Positions 54,713 through 64,000 of a DNA stretch of 64,000 nt are shown here, one piece after another. The stretch's first letter is position 1. Each line of letters begins with the position of its first letter. The translations under genes were made by a program, and so were the position numbers. The notes beneath the pieces were generated by a model. The model was not told the origin of the DNA and did not search any database. It was given only the letters and a program-made list of their open reading frames with translations. The DNA comes from Brassica napus (taxonomy: Eukaryota > Streptophyta > Magnoliopsida > Brassicales > Brassicaceae): positions 15,269,389-15,333,388 of the forward strand of contig NC_063436.1 of assembly GCF_020379485.1 (NCBI RefSeq), read 5' to 3'.

Positions 54713-57700
54713 ATGACAATGTCGATGCAGCCGTACGGAATCCAATCGATGCTCAAGGAAGGCTACAGGCATCTCTCGGGCCTAGACGAAGCCGTCATCA
54801 AGAACATCGAAGCTTGCAAGGAGCTCTCCACCATCACCCGCACTTCCCTCGGCCCCAACGGTTCGTTAATCTTCTCTGGATCCGTTATATACTCTCTCGA
54901 TTTGAATTGATGAATCTCATTTTCTTCGATCTGATTTGCTATTTGGAACTCTCAGGGATGAACAAAATGGTTATTAACCATTTGGATAAGCTCTTTGTTA
55001 CCAACGACGCTGCGACGATTGTGAATGAGCTTGAGATTCAGCATCCTGCTGCGAAGATTCTTGTGCTAGCTGCTAAGGCGCAGCAAGAGGAGATTGGAGA
55101 TGGAGCTAATCTGACGATCTCCTTTGCTGGTGAGCTTTTGCAGAATGCTGAGGAGCTTATTAGGATGGGGTTGCATCCGAGTGAGATCATTTGTGGATAT
55201 AACAAAGCAATTATTAAGGTTGGGTTTGTGACTTACTTGAATCAGTATTGGTGCTTTTGCTAAGTAATGTATTTATGCAGGTTGTTGAAGTTCTTGAACA
55301 ACTGGTTGAGAGTGGTTCTGAGACTATGGATGTGCGTAGCAAAGATGAAGTCGTTTCGAGGATGAGAGCTGCTGTTGCGAGCAAGCAGTTTGGTCAAGAA
55401 GAGATTATTTGTTCTTTAGTTGCTGATGTGAGTGTTTCTGTTTCATTGTCCTCATTGTTGTTTTACTCATGTTTATGGAGCTGATGGGTTTACATGTTTT
55501 TGTTTTTCAGGCATGTATTCAAGTCTGTCCAAAGAATCCAACCAATTTCAATGTCGATAATGTTCGTGTTGCCAAGCTTCTTGGAGGAGGATTGCACAAC
55601 TCTTGCATAGTACGTGGCATGGTCTTGAAAAGTGATGCTGTTGGGAGCATAAAGCGAATGGAGAAAGCTAAGGTGAGATCGCTTTGCTGTCTTTTTTTTA
55701 TGCTTTTTGTCCATGTTCTTTTTGTTGGTTTGATTGGATTTATGCTCTTGAGAATTATAGCTTTGTACTTGTGTTTTTCCTATTTTAGATAGGTGTATGT
55801 CTCTAAAACCGTTTTTATATTTTCATCAGGTTGCTGTGTTTGCTGGGGGAGTTGATACCACTGCTACAGAGACAAAAGGAACTGTCTTGATCCATAGTGC
55901 TGAGCAGGTTAGTTTTTTCACCCTGTGCTTTCAATATGATATGGTAAAAAAAGCTGAGGGTTACTATCTGTCTGCTGAAGTATGGTTGTGGGTTGTAAAC
56001 TCTTTTTTTTTTCTAGCTGGAGAACTATGCAAAGACAGAGGAAGCTAAAGTTGAGGAGCTGATTAAAGCTGTTGCTGAATCAGGAGCTAAAGTTATTGTC
56101 AGTGGGGGATCAGTTGGCGAAATGGCATTGCATTTCTGCGAGCGCTACAAGTAAGCGTAGACCTTAATAAGTTATTAATCCTTTTAGCTGCTTTAGTCTG
56201 CTTTCAGTTCTGATACCCCCTGGACATAACTGCTTATGATACAGATGTTTTTAACTGTCATTTCTAATATGAACCTTCTTTCTTGACAGGATAATGGTCT
56301 TGAAAATTAGCTCAAAGTTTGAACTGAGGCGTTTCTGCCGGACAGCTGGAGCTGTCGCTCATGTAAGTGGTTCTCATTCACATTCTTTATTATTATCTGA
56401 GGATGTTTTAATATTTAATGATTGTCATACAGTTGAAACTAAGCCGGCCAAGTCCTGATGATCTTGGCTACGTTGATTCCATATCAGTTGAGGAAATTGG
56501 TGGTGTGACTGTAAGTACTCCTTTGAAATCAGTTTCATTCTTTTTGGTTAACTACATTTGCCTTACATTGACCAATATACAATTCTCGGTCTTCTTGTGA
56601 TGTCTTTAGGTTACTATAGCAAGAAACGAGCAAGGTGGTAACTCAATCTCTACGGTGGTTTTGCGTGGAAGCACAGACAGCATTTTGGACGACCTTGAAA
56701 GAGCCGTTGACGATGGAGTTAACACATACAAGGTAATTTTTACTGAATTACATATATGTTCTTTGTTCTAGATCTTTTGTATTTGTCTTGACTTCCGCTA
56801 TTACTTGTGCTCTTATTCTCAGGCCATGTGCAGAGACAGCCGTATCGTTCCTGGGGCTGCAGCTACTGAAATAGAACTGGCTCAGAGATTGAAGGAATAT
56901 GCCAATGCCGAAACAGGGTACTTTTCTTCTACTCAGATTGTCTGATAATTTCACTTTGAGTCATGTGAAATATCTATCATTTGTAAGGCTAGCTTTTAAA
57001 TACAGAACTGCGAATGGTTTGGTGGCTAAACTTGTTGTCTGCTATCTTTCAGGTTGGACAAATATGCCATCTCCAAATACGCAGAGAGCTTCGAGTTTGT
57101 ACCCAAAACCCTTGCCGACAACGCTGGCCTGAATGCGATGGAAATCATTGCTTCTCTGTACACTGGACACGGATCTGGAAACACAAAGCTAGGCATTGAC
57201 CTGGAGGAAGGTGCTTGTAAAGATGTCTCAGAGACAAAAGTGTGGGATCTTTTTGCAACCAAGTAAGCTTCACGCTGTCTCTCAACCATTATATCTATCA
57301 TAAACTTCTCTGAATTTGCGTAGCAGTTGTTCCATTCATATAAAAGTTGGAGTATATTTTTCTACTTTTTCTTAACCTTTGTTAACTAAGGCACTAAGTC
57401 TCTGTGCAGGTTATTTGCTCTTAAGTACGCTTCTGATGCTGCATGCACGGTGCTTCGTGTAGACCAGGTATGCACAAACCGACCTGTTTTAATCTTATAG
57501 TGAACCATCATATGATGGTGTGTTGCTCTGCTCCCATCACATGTCACTTTCCGAGACGTACAATTAAAACATTGTCTCCTTAAGTTGTTCGATTTCAAAC
57601 CCTTTGATATAGTATTCATTTTCATTACATCAATCTCAGTGAGTAGTAAAGTCTTGTCTGGTTGTATGTAAAATGTGCAGATTATAATGGCGAAGCAAGC

Positions 57701-57758
57701 AGGTGGACCAAGGAGAGACGCTGCAGCAGCCGCTGGTGCTGGCGCAGAGGAAGACTAA
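54713..57758 (+). CDS. CCT8: T-complex protein 1 subunit theta (CCT8)
   Basis: Thirteen exons: 54713-54860, 54956-55218, 55281-55427, 55511-55672, 55830-55907, 56017-56150, 56290-56362, 56433-56510, 56610-56732, 56823-56917, 57053-57262, 57410-57467, 57681-57758. They sum to 548 residues. CCT8 is one subunit of the cytosolic TRiC/CCT chaperonin that folds actin, tubulin and other proteins; in Arabidopsis it is also linked to cell-to-cell movement of homeodomain proteins. Group II chaperonin signatures are present: TSLGPNGMNKMV, NDAATIVNELEIQHPAAK, GDGANLTISFAGELL (usual GDGT is GDGA) and the nucleotide-binding VDDGVNTYKAM. It ends in RRDAAAAAGAGAEED. The position between APRL5 and pyruvate kinase fits At3g03960. 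Confidence 0.96.
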
Positions 57759-58427
57759 GCTGTAGAGAACAATACCTCGTAGTAAAAGTGTCTTTCTGTA
57801 TCCTTTGTTCTTTTTAATTTTGGGAAGATTTTTGTCAGTCTTCAGTTTGAGATTTGTGAACTTTGTGTACACAGACCAATCAACTTAGGTTTTGTCTTTT
57901 GGTTTATGATGTTCGGTTCGTCTGAACTTGAAATTTCCCGGCTCCCGAACATAGGTGTTTAACTAAATATAGAAAGGAAAAAAACACTTGAAATCTCAAA
58001 ACTTGAAAACGAACCTTAGCAGACCGGTCTATGTAAGGAACAGCATTAAATATGATTAGAAGAGAAATATATTCTAATCATATACTAATTCATTCCTAGA
58101 TTATATCATTATTGAGAAGATTGACGGTTTAGTCTTGTCATTCTTGAGATGCAAGAACATCATTAAATGTATAGAATGATGTTTTCCTTTTAAATCTTCA
58201 GCATTAATCGGATGCAAAATCGAAAATTCCTATTTTCAAAACCAACAAGGTTTTACTTAAAACACAAGAATTCAATAAATGCAATTTCCTTTTTCCTTCA
58301 GTTTTGATTTAAAGGCGCACATTATTACCAAATTAAAACCACACAAAATGGAAATAGTTTATTTATCTTTTCCTTTTTCATAATGTGAAAAAGGACATTA
58401 GTTCTCTTCAAACTCTAACCCGATTCC
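57759..58427. other. CCT8 3' UTR and spacer before pyruvate kinase
   Basis: No gene seen. A poly(A) signal is not obvious. The right part is the pyruvate kinase promoter. Confidence 0.4.
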
Positions 58428-58435
58428 TATATAAA
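58428..58435 (+). promoter_or_regulatory. TATA box of pyruvate kinase
   Basis: TATATAAA lies 99 bases upstream of the ATG at 58534. The leader is short, AC/TC-rich and appears unspliced. Confidence 0.75.
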
Positions 58436-58533
58436 CATAGATGCTAGAGTAATCACAAATCATAATCTTTCACAAAACTCTCAATCTCACATTCTTAAAA
58501 CTCTCAAGTTTCTTAAAAGTTTTTTTTTTGACA

Positions 58534-60239
58534 ATGGAAAAGATACTTGACGGAAAAACTAATGGAGCACTCAAGAAGACCAAGGTCGTGTGTACTCTTG
58601 GACCAGTGTCCAGGTCTGTTGAGATGATCGAGAAGCTCCTCAAAGCTGGTATGAACGTAGCCCGTTTCAACTTCTCTCATGGCACTCACGAGTACCACCA
58701 AGGAACTCTCGATAACCTCAGAATCGCCATGAAGAACACTGGCATTCTATGTGCCGTCATGCTTGACACAAAGGTAACCTTATTCACTAAAACTTCTCTT
58801 CATGTAACCTAATAATAATATTTGATTGGAATTATAATTAATCTCGGTTTAATTTGTTTTTTCTAGGGTCCTGAGATTCGAACCGGATTCCTCAAAGAAG
58901 GCAAACCGGTTCAGCTAACTCATGGTCAAGAGCTCACAATCTCAACTGACTACACATTGGAAGGAGATTCAAACACAATCTCCATGAGCTACAAGAAGCT
59001 TGCAGAGGATCTCAGCCCAGGGAAGGTGATTCTATGTTCAGACGGTACAATCTCTCTAACCGTCTTGTCATGCGACAAGGCCAACGGTCTTGTCCGTTGC
59101 CGTTGTGAGAACTCAGCAACCCTAGGAGAGAAAAAGAACGTTAACCTCCCAGGAGTTGTAGTTGACCTCCCAACGCTCACAGAGAAAGACCAAGAAGATA
59201 TTCTCAAGTGGGGAGTTCCTAACAAGATCGATATCATCGCTCTCTCCTTTGTTCGTAAAGGTTCTGATCTTGACCTAGTAAGGAAGTTACTTGGAGAGCA
59301 CGCAAAGAGTATTGTGCTTATGTCAAAGGTAGGTTTAAAAAAAATAGAACACATGTTTCTTGTTTCACAATAAACTTTAATTTTTTATTTTAAACTATAA
59401 AACAAATCACATGTTTCTTGTTTTGCAAGTAAACTTTACTTATACTTATATGGTCTTAACAGGTTGAGAATCAAGAAGGAGTGATGAACTTCGACGAGAT
59501 TTTAAAGAAGTCTGATGCGTTCATGGTGGCTAGAGGAGATCTAGGGATGGAGATTCCGATCGAGAGGATCTTCCAAGCTCAGAAGATGATGATATCGAGA
59601 GCCAACGCTGTCGGAAAACCAGTTGTGACAGCCACGCAGATGCTCGAGTCTATGACGAAATCTCCTCTTCCGACAAGAGCCGAAGCGACAGACGTGGCCA
59701 ACGCTGTCCTCGACGGCACGGACTGCGTCATGCTCAGCGGAGAAACCGCCGCCGGGGCCCACCCTGAAGCCGCCGTGAAGATCATGGCGAGAATCTGTAA
59801 AGTGGCAGAGGACACTATAGACTACGAAGCTGTGCACGAGAGGATACAAGAAGCTGTTCCCTTGCCGCTCTCTCCTATCGAGGACTTGGCAGCTTCCGCC
59901 GTGTCCAAGGCCAAGATTCACAACGCCAAGGCGATTGTGGTGCTCACTAAAGGCGGCTACACGGCGGCGCTTGTGGCAAAGTACAGGCCTAGCGTTCCGA
60001 TTCTGTCGGTGGCTGTGGCGGATGATCGTGAGTCGAGGTGCTCTGTTTCGGTGGCGAGACGTGGGTTGATTTACCGTGGTATCGTTCCGGTGGTTGCGAC
60101 CGGTGAGTCAACGGAGGAGAGGACGAGATACGCGATGGAGTTTGCGAAGGAGAAGGGGATCTGTAAGAGTGGAGACTCGGTTGTCTTGTTGCATTACATT
60201 GATGGTTCCTCTGTTCTTAAGATACTCCCTGTTGAGTAG
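58534..60239 (+). CDS. Cytosolic pyruvate kinase
   Basis: Three exons (58534-58773, 58867-59328, 59463-60239) give 492 residues. The enzyme converts phosphoenolpyruvate and ADP to pyruvate and ATP in cytosolic glycolysis. Signatures include TKVVCTLGPVSRSVEM, ARFNFSHGTHEYH, the substrate-binding LDTKGPEIRTGF, the catalytic-lysine region ALSFVRKGSDL, VARGDLGMEIP and MLSGETAAGAHPEAA. There is no transit peptide. The C-domain is shorter than in the ~510-residue Arabidopsis paralogues I remember: the loops around DDRESRCSVSVARRG and VVATGESTEERTRYA lack several residues. The frame is nonetheless intact to KILPVE. Synteny suggests the At3g04050 orthologue. Confidence 0.94.
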
Positions 60240-60381
60240 ACTTGTTAAACTTTGAATTTTTAAATTTTTGTGGGGTTAATTTTGAGGTTTCAAATTTTTG
60301 TGGGGGGTTTCCTTTTAGGTTTTTGACAATTTTAATATTTAATCGGAGAATTTTTTTACTTGTTGAGATTTCAAATTCATA

Positions 60382-62629
60382 CTAGGATAAGACCCGCGCC
60401 TTGCGCGGGATTAAGTTATTATTTTTATTATATTTTGGAGAATGAAACAATAGTTTGGCTTCATTTGGATTACGGGTGTTCAATCCGGATATCGGGTTGG
60501 TTTCGGTTCGGTTCGGTTTTTTCGGTATTTGGTTAGTAAAATATAACTAATATTCTAAATCCATATTTACTTTGACTTTAGTCTTTCACATACTTTTGAA
60601 AGATTTCAACTGGACGACTAAATTGATCAGCCAATCTTGTTGCTTTAAATCATTAGTGTTTATATATATATATATATATTATTTAGTTTGAATATTTATT
60701 AAATAAAAATTCATAAATCATTTGTAACTTATTATAACAAAAAAATAATCTATTGATCACAAAATTTTCAGAGTGGGAATATTCAAATTTCTAATAATAT
60801 ATAGACGTTTTGAAAAATTCAAATATAACATATAAGAAAAAATATAAATGTTTTTATTATATATTTAATGTGATTTTTAATATCTTTCAATAATATAAAA
60901 TTAAAAAAAAAGAACTAAGATACCAAAATTGTTATCAAATATTTATTATTCATAATAATTAATTTTCATATATACGTTAATCATATTAGGTAATTTCGTA
61001 GCTTCTAATTAAGGAAAGTGCAAAAACAAATTTGGTAGATTATTTATCAATTCGATAGTTAGTTTAATAAAAAATATAATGTAAGTCAAGATGGACCAAC
61101 CTATTTTTCTAAGAATAGTATGTTTTATATAGTCATTTATTAAATGAGAATTTATAATCATACAGTTCTATGATCGTTCATATCATTTTATAACTGAATA
61201 TTTAAATCATCGATAACAAAATTTTCAATGTGAAATCTTTAATAAGTTTATAATTTATAAATGTTTTTGAAAATTCATTGAAAGTTTTAATATTAAAATA
61301 TTTATGTAATCTTATGGTATATAGTATAATATATATATATATATATATATGTTTTATTATTAAATGATATTTTTTACTCATATGGTTTTAAAATAATGTG
61401 TATCTTCTTATAATATTAAATAAAAGTTCATATTAATACAATTTTATGATCATTTGTAACTTATTATGACAAAAAAATAATCTATTGATCACAAAATTTT
61501 CAGAGTGGGGATCTTCAAATTTCTAATAATTTATAGACGTTTTGAAAAATTCAAAATATAACATATAAGAAAAATTAAAAATGTTTTTATTATATATTTA
61601 ATGTGATTTTTAAATATATTTTAATAATATAAAATTAAAAAAAGAACTAAGATACAAAAATTGTTATCAAATATTTATTATTCATTATAATTAATTTTCA
61701 CATATACGTTAATCATATTAGGTAATTTCGTAGCTTTTATTTAAGAAAAGTGCAAAACATTTTTTGGTACGTTATTTATCAATTCGATAGTTAGTTTAAT
61801 AAAAAGTGTAATATAAGTTAAGATGGACCAACCTATTTTTCTAGAAATAGTATATTTTGTATAGTTATTTATTAAATAAGAATTTATAATCATATGGTTC
61901 TATGATCGTTCATATCGTTTTATAACAAAATATTTAAATCATCGATAACAAAATTTTCAATCTGAAATCTTTAATAAGTTTATAATTTATAAATGTTCTT
62001 GAAAATTCATTGAAAATTTTAATATTAAAATATTTATGTAATCTTATGGTATATAGTGTTTAATATATATATATATATATTTATTATTAAATGATATTTT
62101 TTACTCATATGGTTTTAAAATCATGTGTATCTTCTTATAATAAAAATGTTAAACCATTGATCATTAATTTTTAACATAATAATTTTAATAGTTTTAGTCA
62201 TTTATTGTCGTTTTTAAAATTTTAAAATATAACATATACGAAAAAATATAAATTTTATTTTTATAGCTAATTTGATTGTTTAATTTATTTTAATAATATA
62301 AAATTAAACAAAAAATGATGAAGGAGATATACATTGTTATCAAATCTTTATTATTAAACTCATTAATTGTCATATATATATTAGTCATTTATGGTAATTC
62401 CGTAGGTTTTATTTAAGAAAAGAAAATATCATATCATATCATTATATCATATAGTTTGACCAACTTATGTATCTAACAACATATACAAATCGAATGTGGA
62501 CCTACTTATTTTTCAATTGAATGTAATTGACTACCTAATTGAGTGCCACCTATGCATTGGAGCTTCTTTTAATTAATACAAAATTGAGGTTACATCTTTT
62601 CAAATGTTCCTCAATTAATATATAAGGGA
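60382..62629 (-). mobile_element. Non-autonomous Helitron with internal tandem repeats
   Basis: On the minus strand it starts TCCCTTATATATTAATTGAG (from 62629) and ends with the hairpin CCCGCGCAAGGCGCGGG, spacer TCTTATC and CTAG (60385-60382). The flanks are A (60381) and T (62630), with no target duplication. No RepHel is encoded. A block with GGGTTGGTTTCGGTTCGGTT (about 60490) near the 3' end looks like a captured or nested fragment. Confidence 0.85.
60690..62430. repeat. ~730-bp tandem repeats inside the Helitron
   Basis: 60721 to about 61390 and 61453 to about 62130 are collinear and highly similar. Shared segments include CTATTGATCACAAAATTTTC, ATAGACGTTTTGAAAAATTC, AAGATGGACCAACCTATTTT and ATTTATGTAATCTTATGG. 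A third, more diverged copy follows (about 62150-62430). Each copy contains (TA)n runs. Confidence 0.85.
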
Positions 62630-62779
62630 TGTTCCAATCTAATCAAATCGAACCTTGTCTTCAATTGGGTATTTGATGTTGTGCGTTTAAAGTTCAAAAT
62701 ATTACGTGTGTGCATGGATTCTTACAGGCAAACGTACGCGATCGTCTTCCAGCTTAGATATTTTGCACTTAACCATGCA

Positions 62780-62803
62780 CTAGATTCTAGCCCGCGGTTT
62801 TTA
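62780..62803 (-). mobile_element. Possible Helitron 3' terminus
   Basis: The minus strand reads CCGCGGGCTAGAATCTAG followed by T, compatible with a Helitron end lacking a clean hairpin. The partner end was not found; it may lie beyond the window. Confidence 0.35.
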
Positions 62804-62993
62804 TTTTTAGTTATCTAATTAAATAATTAGATGACTTTAGTACTTTTATCAGTCATTTAAAAACTTTAAAACAAAGACGTTAAGCCTTTGATGTAAAATT
62901 CATTCCCTTGCAAATTTTTATTTTTAATCTCCTAACATGCCTAATGGATACTAACACTATAGACATCATTATACAGTATAAGATCCAAAATTT

Positions 62994-63077
62994 AAAACAT
63001 ATCTAACTTTTCATCTACTAACGCGTCTGCTGAAGAAAACATATCTAACTTTTCATCTACTAACGCGTCTGCTGAAG
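62994..63077. repeat. Exact 42-bp tandem duplication
   Basis: 62994-63035 and 63036-63077 are identical; each contains CATATCTAACTTTTCATC and ACGCGTCTGCTGAAG. Confidence 0.95.
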
Positions 63078-63423
63078 AATACGATAAATTATTGATTAAA
63101 ACTTTCATTATAAATCAATTTACACACAAGCAAATACATTAAATGCATAAAAATGTTCTTAGGAAACCCTTGATCACACATCTTACTTCCAAGCTAAATT
63201 ATTGATGTTGATATCTTGTTTGTAAAGCTCAAGTCATTTGGCCAAGGTTCCTTTTCGCTCTATAAGATTCATTTTATGATATTCTTCGATGATTTCCACG
63301 TTCTTATCGTTATCATGAACTACGTATAAAATATATTAAACTTTGACATATAAATCAATATAAAATATTTTTAAAAAAAAATATTAATATGTTACCCTCT
63401 AACTAAATAAATGTATCAATTAG

Positions 63424-63560
63424 ATTTTGATGCCAATGTAGTTATCAAAATGCTTAGAACATGTGAATCACATGTCATTGTGTTAATACTAAAACTATAC
63501 TTTGACGCCATTGTAGTTATCAAAATGCGTAGAACACCACATGTCATTATGTTTAACATT
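63424..63560. repeat. Imperfect ~74-bp tandem duplication
   Basis: TTTTGATGCCAATGTAGTTA and TTTGACGCCATTGTAGTTA begin two collinear units that both continue with TCAAAATGC.TAGAACA and CACATGTCATT.TGTT. Confidence 0.8.
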
Positions 63561-64000
63561 TTCACTATTTAAAACATCCAAGTCTTCACAGAAAGTCAGT
63601 TACAGCATATATTGTCTAATTATAAAGTTATTTTATACTTTTTCTTCAGCATTTTATACTTTGAAATTCTGTTATAAACAAATCAAAATTGAATCTATCT
63701 TAAATTTGAATTAATATGAAATATATATAAAAATTTACTATAGAAAGAGAAATTTAAATTAATATTTAAAAAAATGGTTATTTTAAATAATTAATAAATT
63801 AAAATATAAGTTTTGAGTGTTTGGACCAGTCCTAATTCAAATGGGTTTAACATCAAAACATGGACTAAACATGGAAAACCTGATTTTCTGAAATTTATAT
63901 AATTAATCCTAAGCTTGGTAATTAATAGGATTGTTCAGCCTTGTAAGTGAGATTGTTTCCCTTGAATATTTACTTTGCATATACGTCAAGATATATAGTA

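Larger units (their letters stand above)
62630..64000. other. AT-rich intergenic DNA to the right edge
   Basis: No gene is recognised. Two small tandem duplications and a possible Helitron terminus are listed separately. Confidence 0.5.

Noticed and set aside
58989..59921. Minus-strand open frames of 120-126 codons in pyruvate kinase
   Set aside because: Antisense shadows of conserved coding exons.
1..64000. CRISPR arrays, operons or prophage-like islands
   Set aside because: The window is plant nuclear DNA; all regular repeats seen are minisatellites or transposon-internal tandem repeats without spacer structure.

Overview
This is a plant nuclear window with short spliced genes, AT-rich introns, dense transposons and a nuclear tRNA-Trp. 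The proteins are close to Arabidopsis thaliana. From memory, the gene order follows Arabidopsis chromosome 3: PNPase (At3g03710), LBD20 (At3g03760), an LRR receptor kinase (At3g03770), a p23 relic (At3g03773), methionine synthase (At3g03780), EDA30 (At3g03810), a SAUR relic (At3g03820-03850), APRL5 (At3g03860), CCT8 (At3g03960) and pyruvate kinase (At3g04050). Genes missing between these anchors, the decaying relics and the transposon load fit one fractionated subgenome of Brassica or a close relative. The species cannot be decided from the sequence.

Layout. 1-12.6 kb: the last exon of a PNPase gene whose 3' UTR was hit by an hAT-like element (carrying an E2F-motif minisatellite) and an LTR fragment. 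Then come a DUF1985/DUF287-type pseudogene, a 5'-truncated LINE, and a partly duplicated locus for an unrecognised secreted protein with three Cys-Lys-Pro repeats. The second copy of that gene is broken and fused to a second copy of the PNPase 3' end. 11-18.4 kb: Helitron, foldback element, hAT-like element, Stowaway MITE. 18.9-28 kb: LBD20 pseudogene, intact LRR pseudokinase, p23 relic. 28.5-37.5 kb: methionine synthase (+) and the O-fucosyltransferase EDA30 (-). 38-47.4 kb: SAUR relic, a non-autonomous CACTA element, a small cysteine-rich secreted peptide gene and an apparently intact 4.9-kb Mutator-like element. 47.8-60.2 kb: tRNA-Trp, APRL5, an RLP46-like receptor protein, CCT8, pyruvate kinase. 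60.2-64 kb: a Helitron with ~730-bp tandem repeats, then AT-rich sequence.

The single-copy genes are housekeeping or signalling functions and do not form a pathway. The most system-like unit is the Mutator-like element at 42444-47378. It has a 10-bp target duplication and ~345-bp inverted repeats, a 960-residue MuDR-type transposase with an uninterrupted frame over three exons, and a convergent second gene for a GRF zinc-finger/coiled-coil/membrane protein. Each gene starts close to one inverted repeat, which resembles maize MuDR (mudrA/mudrB). The inverted repeats also carry tRNA-like Pol III A and B boxes.

Exon junctions were placed by eye from GT/AG signals, reading frame and remembered homologues. 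Summed exon lengths are divisible by three for every intact gene.
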